Source of the DNA: Acanthochromis polyacanthus
Taxonomy: Eukaryota; Chordata; Actinopteri; Pomacentridae
Length of the DNA stretch: 64,000 bases
Assembly (NCBI RefSeq): GCF_021347895.1
Contig: NC_067123.1
Coordinates: 36,505,571 to 36,569,570, forward strand
Direction of reading: 5' to 3'
Within the stretch, counting starts at the first letter, position 1; every line of letters begins with the position of its first letter. Made by a program: the position numbers and the translations under genes. Shown piece by piece: positions 11,531-25,800 of the stretch. The notes under the pieces are model-generated. The model saw only the letters and a program-made list of their open reading frames with translations, made no database searches and was not told the origin of the DNA.

Positions 11531-11996
11531 GCCGGTGACCCACATACCTCAAGGCGCCATGCTGACCGTCAACACCAACTCCAGCGTGAGCATCAAGTCG
11601 GAGCCCATCTCGCCCGGCCGGGACCGCAGCACCCCTTGCCCTCCTCCGTCTTCGACCACGCCGTCCTCGACCTCGGGTGGAGCCATCCTGACCGCCCCGC
11701 CCCAGTACCCCGGCTCCCTGCTGTGTCTGGAGCCCCCGACCGGCCGCTCGCCCGCCGACAGCGTGAGCAGCAACGCCAGCTCCTTCGAAGGCAGCGATCG
11801 TGATGATGCAGCCAGCGGTGGCGGAGGAGGAGGAGGCGGCGGAGGAAGCGGCAGCACAGCCGGCGCTACAGGTCCAGCAAGCCGGTCCGTCCCGCCTGAC
11901 TTCAGTCCCTCAGCTGAGCTCCTCAGGGCATCGAATGAGCCAGAGCAGGAAGGAGGAAACATCAAGCGCATGAGATTGGACGCCTGGGTCACATAG
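11531..11996 (+). CDS. mef2d: mef2d terminal coding exon
   Basis: The acceptor TGTTCTCAG precedes GCC GGT; in frame with the earlier exons it reads (R)PVTHIPQGAMLTVNTNSSVS, then IKSEPISPGRDR, a Pro/Ser-rich stretch, GRSPADSVSSNASSFEGSDR, a glycine run, and the end NIKRMRLDAWVT before TAG. IKSEPISP is the MEF2 phospho-dependent SUMO/acetyl switch (psi-K-x-E-x-x-S-P), and KRMRLD near the end is the conserved C-terminal nuclear localisation signal. The GGA/GGC run encodes about ten glycines. The C-terminus resembles both MEF2A (KRMRMDAWVT) and MEF2D (KRMRLDTW); the neighbouring tmem79 gene and upstream exons favour mef2d. Confidence 0.9.
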
Positions 11997-13501
11997 AGGC
12001 ACCGACAGCACCTCTCTGCCCCCACAGTGAAGAAGTTTCGGTGACTCGTAAACACCCACAACAACACACACACCCCCACACTCATTCCTAGTCCCCCACT
12101 GCCCCGACCCCACTGCCATGTGACACTATCATCACCCATCTGCCTCTGTCCAGAATCATACTACTCAGCTGCGTCGCCTGAACTTACAAGGCTTTGCCAA
12201 AAAAAAAAAAAAAAAAAACACAAAAAGATTCATAAAACTCCTTTGGGATGTCGCTTTGAGTGAGGGCTGCTGAAGGACGGTAGATTTTTAAAGCCTTCTT
12301 ACTCGAATGGACTTCCTTATAGTGATTCTCTTCTGGTTAAAAATGAGGTGTTCAACCTTTTTTTTTTTGTTTGTTTTCAAACCACAAACATTTCTCCCCC
12401 GTGGTCTCTGCATCACCTTCATGTATTTACATCCAGCTCTTACGTATGTGACCGGTGGCGTGTCGACATTATGGGACTCGTGCCGCCACTTTCTGCTCGT
12501 CAGAATCTATTTAAATTGTCCGTTCTTCTACTTCCAAAACTGCACAGTTGGAAAATAACTTCATCTGGAAGAGGACTGAGCTTCTACCTGGCACTAACTT
12601 AAGGGTCTTTCTGGGTGAGGACAGTTCTGCGTCTGGTTTTGACCTCGTGCGACCAGGCAGGCCCGAGCCCCTCAGGCGGCACTCTGCAAGCCGTAGAGTC
12701 GAGCACCTTTTGCCAGAGTGCCAATATCAACTTCTTCAGAATTAAAAATGCCAAATGCCTCTCGCACGCGATGCAGGGACATATTTATCACTCGCACTGT
12801 CAAGGAAACACTGAGAACTAGTAACTGTCGACGCTTCTTTTCAGGCTTCGTACCGGCCGTCGCTTTCACAGACTGGGTGCTCCTCCCGTCCTCTCACCTC
12901 ATCTCCTCTGGAAACTCGGATGGAAAAGTCGCTGCACCAGAAATCCAGCCAGTCACTCAGCTTATTACCAGGAGTAGATGCCATCCAGTTAAAAATGCAT
13001 AGTAAAGAGTTTTTTGAGCCTCTGGTGGCTTCTTTTTTTTTTTTCACGTAGGGACGTATTTGGTTCTTTCAGTCCAAGTGTTCTTTATCTGTTGGTATTT
13101 TGAGAAAAAAAAAATCTGTTTTGAAGGTCTGTTAGTCGTCCAGAAGTAGGAATTCTGACTTTGTATAAAAATCACTCCTTATACAAAAGCTTTGATGTCC
13201 TCTTTAGCTCTCTATAGCTCTCCTTAGCTCTTTGCCGTGTTTCAAAAAGTGAAAGGAAAAGACATTTTCTATATTTCTACCGCTTCAGTTGGCGACAAAG
13301 TAAAATGGCTTTTCAGCTTCAACGACGTGTATGTACATATGAATATATTTGCATAGACTTTGCTAGGTATCCCTAAAAACAAGCAATGTGTTGATTCTCA
13401 GTGGATCTGTTTGCATATATGAGTGTGAATTTGATATGTTTCGAGCTACGGTGCAGGGGTTAACGCCACACTGGGCAGTGCTGGTGGATCGGACTCGTTT
13501 C

Positions 13502-13507
13502 AGTAAA
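13502..13507 (+). terminator. candidate poly(A) signal AGTAAA
   Basis: AGTAAA is followed within 25-35 nt by a GTGTTGATGGTGTGTGC-type GT-rich downstream element. It is a plausible proximal cleavage site for mef2d mRNA, 1.5 kb past the stop. Sequence pattern only. Confidence 0.35.
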
Positions 13508-14689
13508 CCTATTTTATTCTAGTGTTGATGGTGTGTGCACTTTCTGTCTCACTCACAGAGGCCTGCTTGGTTGTGGTGTCATCATATTCTCTTGCCACAC
13601 TTTTTTTTTTTACAACCCACGATCAAAGTAAAGCTGTACGTCGTGACATGAGCTCATTATTAGGACACTGCCACTCACTTATAGCGAAGTTATAGACGTG
13701 AAACACACTTTTGATTGACAGAATCGTGTCAGATCTTTTCCACGTTAACGAGGATTATGCCTTTTTTTTTTTTTTTTTTGTAAAAATCGGCGACTTAGTT
13801 TGTTGTTCAACTGTATCCTGTCTGAACCATTTCAAGTCTGAGTGTGTGCGTATCCAGGTTGTTTATAGTCTACAAATAGATAAGTTTCTCTTGATTGCTT
13901 GACCTTTTTCTTTTTTTTTTTCTCCTTGCGACGATGCTCAAAGTGCAGACTGGTGTGACAGCTGCTGCTGATTATCTACTTAAACAATCCTCCGGTTTTA
14001 AGTCGGTGTAGGTGAGACAGCTGCTTAATGAACTGATGCTGTTTGATGCAATTAGAAGCAGCCCACGAACCCGGCGTTTGACAGCGACGGGGGAAACAAA
14101 CACTGAGCTGTGCGACATTTTCACAAAGGCTGACACGTCTAATGGCAGCATTGGAGATGTTCTCCACCATCAAGTCATCTTTCCGTCCCTCATTGGATCG
14201 TGTCGCTTTTCACTTGTAGTTTTATCCTCTCTGTCAGCCGCGGTAACAGTTTTGATTCAATAAGCTCATGTTGGAAGAAATATGCCCCTTAGAGGAAGAG
14301 TTGGATGAGAAGACTTAAACGCTCTTATTTTTGTGTGGTAAATATGAAGCTGCACACAACATCCGGTTAACTTCACAGGAAACAGTAAAATGGGGAGTTC
14401 AGCTCTGCCCAAAGGTGACAAAATCTACCTACTGACACCTGAAGCTCACCTCTAGGGCTCAAGTAAGGCAATATCAGACTTTAATTAAGAAGAAGCTCCT
14501 ATTAATTAGCATTTCTAGCCACTACTGCCTGTATTTCACTGAACATATTTGCACTTGACAGATTTCAAAAAATTAAAAATAGATATTCCTAGTACCCCCT
14601 GCATTGCCTGTAGGCACCAAGGTCCAATTTTCACTTTAACTTGTTTTACAGAACTTATCCAGGTTGTTTTCTCCTCACTAGATCCTTGC

Positions 14690-14735
14690 TTGTGTTCTAT
14701 CTACTCTGACGTGGATAAAAGCGTCTGCTAAATGA
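14690..14735 (+). mobile_element. SINE/LINE tail fragment
   Basis: GATAAAAGCGTCTGCTAAAT is a motif I recognise as extremely widespread in fish interspersed repeats, where it forms the 3' tail of SINE/LINE families. Only the tail is visible. Exact family not determined. Confidence 0.6.
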
Positions 14736-15261
14736 AACGGTAGAATTTCCAGTCTAAATTTTGCTGAAGGGCAAATAACGTGGACATTTATGTCTGTTGT
14801 ATTTGGCGTTATTGGCAATACACTTTTTTTTGCAATAGTTTTACTGTTATGTTTTCAAATTCGTCATTTTTACTATTTTTTTTTAATCTGCAAAAAATGC
14901 TTGCAGTTTCTCAAAGTGATAAAATCTCCACTGAGCAGCAAAAGAGTAGTGTAGGTGTTGAACTGTTTGCAAGTCATCATAGTAGCACTTACACAATCGA
15001 TTGAGCAATTTAAAAGCATGTATTAATAGTTTCTAGCAAAACCACTGAACAAATGTGTGCAGTTAAAGTAGAAAAACTTCCTGCTGCAGTAGGAGCCGAC
15101 ATGTGTACAGATGGTGAAAATGCTGGTCTGATCTGTCACAAAGAATGTTCAGTCAGTAGGATTAATTTCACTTTAAATTTACTAAACAAAGAAGTGATTC
15201 ATAATTCATTACAAGCATTGTCAGACCTGTTTGTGCTTCTTGAGTGTTGCATTTAAACTGG

Positions 15262-15810
15262 AGCTGTCAAAATTAACACATTAATGCCGATTAATCCGTC
15301 ATCACGATTAAAATGGTTTAGAAAAATTTTAACGCAGTCACCCCATCTGAATGACTCAAAATCTCAAACTTCTCTGGCAATGCGTTTGGACAGTTTGTCC
15401 AAGTAGACTTACCGTCGTGCGAACAGACTCAAGAAAGAGGGGAATATCTTTCTTTCTTTCTTTCTTAAGGAGAAATTAACTTTTAGATTTTTTCCCCCAC
15501 ATCTAGATGTTTATTTTAACAAAAATACACACAACAGCTGTGTTCCAATTAAATATCTGATGTGTGGGTAGTACAAATGCAGACTTATTTGGATGTGATT
15601 TCAAAATATATCTTACTTTTTTTTATAATTTCCTACTGATTATATTAAATCTTTGATGAGGAATATCTACATATATACACACCCTTCTTTCTTGAATGTT
15701 TCATGCAAAATGATTAATATAGATTAAAAATGATTTTTTTTAACCATGATTAAATAATCCACAGCAGCCCTGTGATTAATCTGATTAAAAATTGTATTGG
15801 TTTGACAGCA
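15262..15810. mobile_element. hAT-like MITE
   Basis: It starts GCTGTCAAAATTAACACATT and ends with GGTTTGACAGC, so the termini are inverted GCTGTCAAA. Internal GATTAAT motifs recur in both halves. The terminal motif is typical of fish hAT-derived non-autonomous elements. I could not identify a clear 8-bp target duplication. It interrupts the presumed mef2d 3' UTR or downstream region. Confidence 0.65.
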
Positions 15811-15974
15811 CTAATATAAAATTATTAAGTTTAAGAGCTCTAAAGTGGCAAAGCAAATAATATTCAATACATAAGTTTTCTTCCTTATCTGCAGTAAAGT
15901 CGCTTTTTACCATAATAATCTTAAATATATTAGTCATAGCTCTTTATTATAACAGCCTGTTCCTCTTGACTAAA

Positions 15975-16125
15975 GTATTCAGTTTTATTTATATAGCGGC
16001 AGTTCACATCATATGTCCTCTCATAGCATTTAATATAGTAAAGGGAAGAGCTTTTGAATTTTAATTGGAGAGCAGAAAACCCTTGGATTCCCTCTGAGGA
16101 AACAGTCGGCTGTAGCGTGAAGGAA
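15975..16125 (+). mobile_element. dispersed repeat fragment (TTTATTTATATAGC family)
   Basis: TTTTATTTATATAGCGGCAG and the CAGAAAACCCTTGGATTCCC piece match the pattern of a common fish dispersed repeat. A second, antidiverged copy with the same order of motifs is at about 58675-58815, and short related starts are at 19235 and 45555. Confidence 0.5.
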
Positions 16126-17480
16126 CCACCAAACAATCGGTGTATTTTGTAGGGAATAAGATTAACACGATGCCCCTTTCTGTAGGAGTACGCACAGAGC
16201 CACGTGAAGAAAAACTGTTATTGAAGAAAGTTGATAATGACTGTTGTGATCATGCAAAGAAAGTCTCTCAAACTCCACCCATTCTATCGACGTTAAACCT
16301 GATGAAAGTCACCGTCCAGAATACCACAAATTGAAATTTTGCACTTAAATTTTTACCAACATGATGCAGTTTGTTAATCAGTGAGCTTTAGTGGTGCTAC
16401 AAGTCAGATTTTGTTAGCTTTGGACCGAGGTGAGGTCACTCTTTCCCCCTAGCTACGGCTTCATATTTACTGTTCAGTAAATCGCCAAAACATCAAACTA
16501 TTCCTTTAAAAATTCAGCCGATGATCTGCTCTCCTTCCACGCATTCATTTCCATTTTGTACCGACCTGTGTTTCCGCTTTGTGTCGGTGGGTGCTGATGG
16601 TTGACTGAAATGTGACACCACACCGATTGGCTTTGTTCATGTACAAAAAAATAAAGGTTCTCTGTCCAATCTAGCAGTGTAGTCACAAGACAATCTATAT
16701 GAGAAATGAAAACCTGCACCCCTGTTACTTGTTGTGTAAAATGTTTTTTAGAATCTCACTATTTTTGGATTAATTTGTGCTGGTGACAGTTCCATTGTCT
16801 ATTATTATAATGATATTATTATGGAGCTTTTATTTTATTGATATTTTTGTGTAGGATAGCCGACTGTTTTTATTTTCTCTTTCTTATTTTATCTTCCTTA
16901 TCATAAACATATAGTACTGGGTTCCTTTTTTTGAAACAACTTTGCTGAAAATTGCACGATCAGTTATTGTGGTATTAGCAAATGCAATGAAGGAAATACC
17001 AGTTAAATGCTGCAATTTTAATTAAGATATAGAATATATTTATAACAAAAAAAAAACGGGAAACAACTGAAATTAGCAATTCATGAAATTTGAAACGTGT
17101 AAATGCATGGGACACAGGTAACAACAAACATATGTTACGTACAGTCATGATAAGGACATGCATCACAAATGAGTTCTAAAGTGACTCAGAATAATGTAGC
17201 ATATGAAATACTAAAGATGAAATTTATAGCTAATATATTGTGTTGAGCTGGTCTGCTTTGGGTTTTTGTTGTAAAGAAAATATTTCTTTTTGTTGTTTTT
17301 TTGAGAATGATATACAGTTTGTGTATATTTTCATATACAAAGTATGCACTGATATGTTATTGAAATTCTATACCGCTTTTACAAAAAAGTGTTTGTTGTA
17401 CCAAAGTATCCAAGTCCCTTGAAACCTTATCCTTTTTGCGTATGTTTTACCGTATTTTATATATTAAATAGACAAATTGA

Positions 17481-19807
17481 GTGAAATTATCGTGAATCTG
17501 TGGCTTATTTTTAAAGTTGTGACTTTAAAAGGATGCATCGGGAACATGCGACGGCTCAGAAAGAGAAGTAAAACACCCAGAAATCCTTTTAAGTTCACTG
17601 AAAATGTCATTTTCCTTTTCTGTTTCCTCTCTCTTCATCCCCGGCTCATTGTCACAGCTACAAACATGTGCGATGAAGCTTCGTTTCACACATTTGGTGA
17701 TAACTAGACGTCTAAATTTAGCTGATCTCTCGTGACCTTCAAGGAGGGAAGCAGAAACCAAGTTTCAACAACTCAGATTAAAGAGTAATTAATTATAGCA
17801 CTGAAAATTATAATTCTACTTCAAAATACTATTAGAACACCTTGTTTTGTTGTTTATTTATTAGCTCAGCCTTTAGCCAACGACTATCACACTTACTTCA
17901 AATATTAAGAATAAAAGTCACGATAAAAACTGTTCAAACTAAACATAAGTTAGTTTCCAGCTATAGGCTTTTATTGTGATACCACTGTCTACTAATTCTC
18001 ATCTTAATTTTATGTTTAGAATAACAAAAATAAAATCAGTAAGAGACAGAAAAGGTCCGTTTTTTCATTTTCTGAGACCGGAAGTGGTCATCAGCAAGTT
18101 TGGAGCCAAACAGAGTAGGGTTCATAGAACGTATATCATTTTTTTCGTTAGTTTTCATGGTCATAATGAGAGATCAGGTGGCCGATCTTAAAATAAATCA
18201 ACATTGAATTTTTGATAAAGCGTTAACGTTTTGCGAAGCCAGGGGGAGGGGCTATTTGATTTACAGTCTCGTCTGGAATGATTGACAGGTCCTATGGAGG
18301 AGGCATAGACTTTATATAAAGATATACAGTCTATGGGAGGAGACAGCCGAGACTCTGCTCTCCTCCTTTGGATTAATTCTGATATAATAACTGTTGGTTT
18401 ATTTATCGGTGGAGCAGCAGAACCTTTTCCACAGACAGTTTTTCTGCCTGTTGGCTTGTTTTAACCAGTTTTCTACCTTTGGCTGATTGTACCAGCAGAC
18501 ACTGAAAGGACTCTGATTGGTCGGTAAGTGTTTATTTTCGTATTAGTGCTGCTTTTAATGCACTTTATATGCAGCAGTAGTGTCAGATATAATGTTTGCC
18601 ATGCACTCCAGATGTTGGTGGAGTTTTTTTCTGTGTGTGTTGACCAGAGAAGAAAGTTAGCATCCAGTAAATATGATTGTTCGCGATGCTAACCGAGCTA
18701 GCTGCTCAGTCGTAGCCTGATTAAAGCTAACATAGCATTAAGCTAACGACCAAACCAGTCCAGGTAGAAGACGATGTGAAGAGAAGCTCCAGAGGATGAA
18801 TATCACACATTTAAGTTGGAAATAAATGCCCTTTAATTAGACATTGTCATGCAAAAGTTGGATTTCCCTTTAATGATATTCAAATCCTTGTTGAGTTTTT
18901 TTGTTGATGTTGGTTTCTAAATGTTTTCTGACACTCTGCCCCAAAGATTAAAACCTTCTACGGCTCACAAGCTGCAACAATTCACACATTATCAACTATC
19001 TTTCTGACTAAACTGAGATAAAAAATGAAAAACTGCCTGATTCCTGCATCATGAATGTAAATCTTTTTGGCTTTTATGACAGTAAACTGAATATATTTGA
19101 GTTTGACATTTTATAAACCAAAACAAGAAAATAATTACTACAGAAAACAATCAACACATTAATAGACAAAGAAATGTGTTTTTCAACATATATGGCTGAA
19201 TTCCTCCAACATTACAAGATACGTACAATTTAAATTCTATTTTATTTATTTAACGCCAATTACTGGTCAAATTGTCTCAAGATGCTTTATTTTTTGATAT
19301 GTTTTTGTCATATTTAAAATAGGACAAAGTAAAAAATTTAAACCTCTTGACTAATACAATTTATTATTTGGTTTTTAAGAGACTAATCGACAATTAAAAT
19401 AACTTTCTCCACTAAAACTAATAAACATGAGGTCAAATAGAAGGAACAGTTTTAAATCCTGCAGTCCCACAACGACAAGAATAAAGTTTCTAAACAAAAA
19501 CTAAATCTGCTGGTGGATTCCATTAAAGTCCTAATAAATGATAATAAAGTGTGACACTAAAGGTTTGTGGTGCTCAAAATCTCAAAGTAAAGATATCATG
19601 TTGAACATCTCTTCATTTCTCTGGAGCGACTCCATGGATTTTAGGGATGCTGGTTAAAGAGCTGCTCTTCTAGTCGTCTTCCTTCTAATCGCTGTTAAAA
19701 GTCACTCCAACCTCTCAACATGTTTTTATGATGACTTGTTCTGCCTCAGACCTGGTGGAAACTCGAGAAACCCGTCGAGACAAGGATTTTTGAAAAACTC
19801 GTCGCGC
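17481..19807. other. intergenic, no gene seen
   Basis: It contains a palindromic patch at about 18305-18337 (ATAGACTTTATATAAAGATA then TACAGTCTAT) of the kind seen at fish MITE ends, and a block of GCTAAC/GCTAGC-rich sequence at about 18690-18750 typical of fish dispersed repeats. Open frames (17477-17761, 17976-18191) show no domain. Confidence 0.5.
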
Positions 19808-19840
19808 GGGGGAAGGTGGGCGGTGGGGGGTAGAGGGGGG
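19808..19840 (+). other. G-quadruplex-type tract at the satellite border
   Basis: Four runs of three to six G (19808-19812, 19818-19820, 19825-19830, 19835-19840) are followed by CACCCACCTCCCCTCC, which could pair with it as a hairpin. It is an isolated GC-rich patch, 40-75 bp before the first satellite monomer, in otherwise AT-rich DNA. Confidence 0.7.
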
Positions 19841-22800
19841 AGGCCGTCACCCACCTCCCCTCCTACTTTCCGCCTTGACTACTTTTTGTCACATTTTGGA
19901 CGACATACTAAACTATGACATTTTTGTGACATTTTGGACGACATACTAAACTATGACATTTTTGTGACATTTTGGACGACATACTAAAATCTGACGTTTT
20001 TGTCCACATTTTGGACGACACACTAAACTATGACGTTTTTGTGACATTTTGGACGACATACTAAACTATGACATTTTTGTGACATTTTGGACGACATACT
20101 AAACTATGACGTTTTTGTCCACATTTTGGACGACATACTAAACTATGACATTTTTTTCCAAATTTTGGACGACATACTAAACTATGACATTTTTGTGACA
20201 TTTTGGATGACATACTAAACTATGACGTTTTTGTCACATTTTGGACGACATACTAAACTATGACGTTTTTGTCACATTTTGGACGACATACTAAACTATG
20301 ATGTTTTTGTCACATTTTGGACGACACACTAAACTATGACGTTTTTGTCACATTTTGGACGACACACTAAACTATGACGTTTTTGTGACATTTTGGACGA
20401 CACACTAAACTATGACGTTTTTGTCCACATTTTGGACGACATACTAAACCATGACGTTTTTGTCCACATTTTGGACGACATACTAAACTATGACGTTTTT
20501 GTGACATTTTGGACGACACACTAAACTATGACGTTTTTGTCCACATTTTGGACGACATAGTAAACTATGAAGTTTTTGTCCACATTTTGGACGACATACT
20601 AAAATCTGACATTTTTTTCCAAATTTTGGACGACATACTAAACTATGACGTTTTTGTGACATTTTGGACGACATACTAAACTATGACATTTTTGTCCACA
20701 TTTTGGACGACGTACTAAACTATGACATTTTTGTGACATTTTGGACGACATACTAAACTATGACATTTTTGTGACATTTTGGACGACATACTAAACTATG
20801 ACATTTTTGTGACATTTTGGACGACATACTAAAATCTGACGTTTTTGTCCACATTTTGGACGACACACTAAACTATGACGTTTTTGTGACATTTTGGACG
20901 ACATACTAAACTATGACATTTTTGTGACATTTTGGACGACATACTAAACTATGACGTTTTTGTCCACATTTTGGACGACATACTAAACTATGACATTTTT
21001 TTCCAAATTTTGGACGACATACTAAACTATGACATTTTTGTGACATTTTGGATGACATACTAAACTATGACGTTTTTGTCACATTTTGGACGACATACTA
21101 AACTATGACGTTTTTGTCACATTTTGGACGACATACTAAACTATGATGTTTTTGTCACATTTTGGACGACACACTAAACTATGACGTTTTTGTCACATTT
21201 TGGACGACACACTAAACTATGACGTTTTTGTGACATTTTGGACGACACACTAAACTATGACGTTTTTGTCCACATTTTGGACGACATACTAAACCATGAC
21301 GTTTTTGTCCACATTTTGGACGACATACTAAACTATGACGTTTTTGTGACATTTTGGACGACACACTAAACTATGACGTTTTTGTCCACATTTTGGACGA
21401 CATAGTAAACTATGAAGTTTTTGTCCACATTTTGGACGACATACTAAAATCTGACGTTTTTGTCCACATTTTGGACGACACACTAAACTATGACGTTTTT
21501 GTCACATTTTGGACGACACACTAAACTATGACGTTTTTGTCACATTTTGGACGACATACTAAACTATGACGTTTTTGTCACATTTTGGACGACATACTAA
21601 ACTATGACATTTTTGTGACATTTTGGACGACATACTAAACTATGACGTTTTTGTGACATTTTGGACGACATACTAAAATCTGACGTTTTTGTCCACATTT
21701 TGGACGACACACTAAACTATGACGTTTTTGTCACATTTTGGACGACATACTAAACTATGACGTTTTTGTCACATTTTGGACGACATACTAAACTATGACA
21801 TTTTTGTGACATTTTGGACGACATACTAAACTATGACGTTTTTGTCACATTTTGGACGACATACTAAACTATGACATTTTTTTCCAAATTTTGGACAACA
21901 TACTAAACTATGACATTTTTGTCCACATTTTGGACGAGATACTAAACTATGACGTTTTTGTCACATTTTGGATGACACACTAAACTATGACATTTTTGTC
22001 ACATTTTGGACGACATACTAAACTATGACGTTTTTGTCACATTTTGGATGACACACTAAACTATGACGTTTTTGTCACATTTTGGACGAGATACTAAACT
22101 ATGACGTTTTTGTCACATTTTGGACGACATACTAAACTATGACGTTTTTGTCACATTTTGGACGACACACTAAACTATGACGTTTTTGTCACATTTTGGA
22201 CGACACACTAAACTATGACGTTTTTGTCACATTTTGGACGACATACTAAACTATGACGTTTTTGTGACATTTTGGACGACGTATGACGTTTTTGTCCACA
22301 TTTTGGACGGCATACTAAACTATGACATTTTTTTCCAAATTTTGGACGACATACTAAACTATGACGTTTTTGTGACATTTTGGACGACATACTAAACTAT
22401 GACATTTTTGTCCACATTTTGGACGACATACTAAACTATGACATTTTTGTCCACATTTTGGACGAGATACTAAACTATGACGTTTTTGTCACATTTTGGA
22501 TGACACACTAAACTATGACATTTTTGTCATATTTTGGACGACATACTAAACTATGACGTTTTTGTGACATTTTGGACGACACACTAAACTATGATGTTTT
22601 TGTCACATTTTGGACGACATACTAAACTATGACGTTTTTGTCACATTTTGGACGACGTACTAAACTATGACATTTTTGTGACATTTTGGACGACATACTA
22701 AACTATGACATTTTTGTGACATTTTGGACGACATACTAAAATCTGACGTTTTTGTCCACATTTTGGACGACACACTAAACTATGACGTTTTTGTCACATT

Positions 22801-25800
22801 TTGGACGACATACTAAACTATGACATTTTTGTGACATTTTGGACGACATACTAAACTATGACGTTTTTGTGACATTTTGGACGACATACTAAACTATGAC
22901 ATTTTTGTGACATTTTGGACGACATACTAAACTATGACATTTTTGTCCACATTTTGGACGAGATACTAAACTATGACGTTTTTGTCACATTTTGGATGAC
23001 ACACTAAACTATGACATTTTTGTCACATTTTGGACGACATACTAAACTATGACGTTTTTGTCACATTTTGGATGACACACTAAACTATGACGTTTTTGTC
23101 ACATTTTGGACGAGATACTAAACTATGACGTTTTTGTCACATTTTGGACGACATACTAAACTATGACGTTTTTGTCACATTTTGGACGACATACTAAACT
23201 ATGACGTTTTTGTCACATTTTGGATGACACACTAAACTATGACGTTTTTGTCACATTTTGGACGAGATACTAAACTATGACGTTTTTGTCACATTTTGGA
23301 CGACATACTAAACTATGACGTTTTTGTCACATTTTGGACGACACACTAAACTATGACGTTTTTGTCACATTTTGGACGACACACTAAACTATGACGTTTT
23401 TGTCACATTTTGGACGACACACTAAAGTATGACGTTTTTGTCACATTTTGGACGACACACTAAACTATGACGTTTTTGTCACATTTTGGACGACACACTA
23501 AACTATGACGTTTTTGTCATATTTTGGACGACACACTAAACTATGACGTTTTTGTCACATTTTGGACGACACACTAAACTATGACGTTTTTGTCACATTT
23601 TGGATGACACACTAAACTATGACATTTTTGTCACATTTTGGACGACTTACTAAACTATGACATTTTTGTGACATTTTGGACGACATACTAAACTATGACA
23701 TTTTTGTCCACATTTTGGACGAGATACTAAACTATGACGTTTTTGTCACATTTTGGATGACACACTAAACTATGACATTTTTGTCACATTTTGGACGACA
23801 TACTAAACTATGACGTTTTTGTCACATTTTGGATGACACACTAAACTATGACGTTTTTGTCACATTTTGGACGAGATACTAAACTATGACGTTTTTGTCA
23901 CATTTTGGACGACATACTAAAATCTGACGTTTTTGTCCACATTTTGGACGACACACTAAACTATGACGTTTTTGTGACATTTTGGACGACATACTAAACT
24001 ATGACATTTTTGTGACATTTTGGACGACATACTAAACTATGACGTTTTTGTCCACATTTTGGACGACATACTAAACTATGACATTTTTTTCCAAATTTTG
24101 GACGACATACTAAACTATGACATTTTTGTGACATTTTGGATGACATACTAAACTATGACGTTTTTGTCACATTTTGGACGACATACTAAACTATGACGTT
24201 TTTGTCACATTTTGGACGACATACTAAACTATGATGTTTTTGTCACATTTTGGACGACACACTAAACTATGACGTTTTTGTCACATTTTGGACGACACAC
24301 TAAACTATGACGTTTTTGTGACATTTTGGACGACACACTAAACTATGACGTTTTTGTCCACATTTTGGACGACATACTAAACCATGACGTTTTTGTCACA
24401 TTTTGGACGACACACTAAAGTATGACGTTTTTGTCACATTTTGGACGACACACTAAACTATGACGTTTTTGTCACATTTTGGACGACACACTAAAGTATG
24501 ACGTTTTTGTCACATTTTGGACGACACACTAAACTATGACGTTTTTGTCACATTTTGGACGACACACTAAACTATGACGTTTTTGTCATATTTTGGACGA
24601 CGTACTAAACTATGACATTTTTGTGACATTTTGGACAACATACTAAACTATGACATTTTTGTGACATTTTGGACGACATACTAAAATCTGACGTTTTTGT
24701 CCACATTTTGGACGACATACTAAACTATGACATTTTGTGACATTTTGGACGACATACTAAACTATGACGTTTTTGTCCACATTTTGGACGGCATACTAAA
24801 CTGACATTTTTTTCCAAATTTTGGACAACATACTAAACTATGACATTTTTGTCCACATTTTGGACGAGATACTAAACTATGACATTTTTGTCCACATTTT
24901 GGACGACATACTAAAATCTGATGTTTTTGTCCACATTTTGGACGACATACTAAACTATGACGTTTTTGTCCACATTTTGGACGACATACTAAACTATGAA
25001 ACTTATTTCCACATTTTGGACGACATACTAAACCATGACGTTTTTGTCCACATTTTGGACGACATACTAAACTATGACGTTTTTGTCACATTTTGGACGA
25101 CACACTAAACTATGACGTTTTTGTCCACATTTTGGACGACATAGTAAACTATGACGTTTTTGTCCACATTTTGGACGACATACTAAAATCTGACGTTTTT
25201 GTCCACATTTTGGATGACGTACTAAACTATGACATTTTTGTGACATTTTGGACGACATACTCAACTATGACGTTTTTATCACATTTTGGACGACATACTA
25301 AACTATGACGTTTTTGTCACATTTTGGACGACATACTAAACTATGACGTTTTTGTGACATTTTGGACGACATACTAAAATCTGACGTTTTTGTCACATTT
25401 TGGACGACACACTAAACTATGACGTTTTTGTCACATTTTGGACGACGTACTAAACTATGATGTTTTTGTCACATTTTGGACGACATACTAAAATCTGACG
25501 TTTTTGTCCACAGTTTGGACGACACACTAAACTATGACGTTTTTGTCACATTTTGGACGACACACTAAACTATGACGTTTTTGTGACATTTTGGACGACA
25601 TACTAAACTATGACGTTTTTGTCACATTTTGGACGACGTACTAAACTATGACATTTTTGTGACATTTTGGACGACATACTAAACTATGACATTTTTGTGA
25701 CATTTTGGACGACATACTAAACTATGACATTTTTGTGACATTTTGGACGACATACTAAAATCTGACGTTTTTGTCCACATTTTGGACGACACACTAAACT

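Larger units (their letters stand above)
11997..17480 (+). other. mef2d: mef2d 3' untranslated region and downstream (extent uncertain)
   Basis: No coding signal follows the stop. MEF2 genes have long 3' UTRs (several kb), so transcription probably continues to one of the candidate poly(A) signals at 13502 (AGTAAA followed by a T/G-rich run), 16650 (AATAAA) or 17463 (ATTAAA). Within it lie a homopolymer A run at 12199-12218, several T-runs, and repeats at about 14690, 15262-15810 and 15975. The UTR end cannot be fixed without transcripts. Confidence 0.45.

Noticed and set aside
11531..11996. Assigning the gene to mef2a because it ends RMRLDAWVT
   Set aside because: The TEDELEL beta exon, the VATPSLLAQGLPFS block and adjacency to tmem79 fit MEF2D better; the C-terminus alone is shared among paralogues.
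11549..12139. 196-residue minus-strand frame
   Set aside because: It is the antisense shadow of the terminal mef2d exon.
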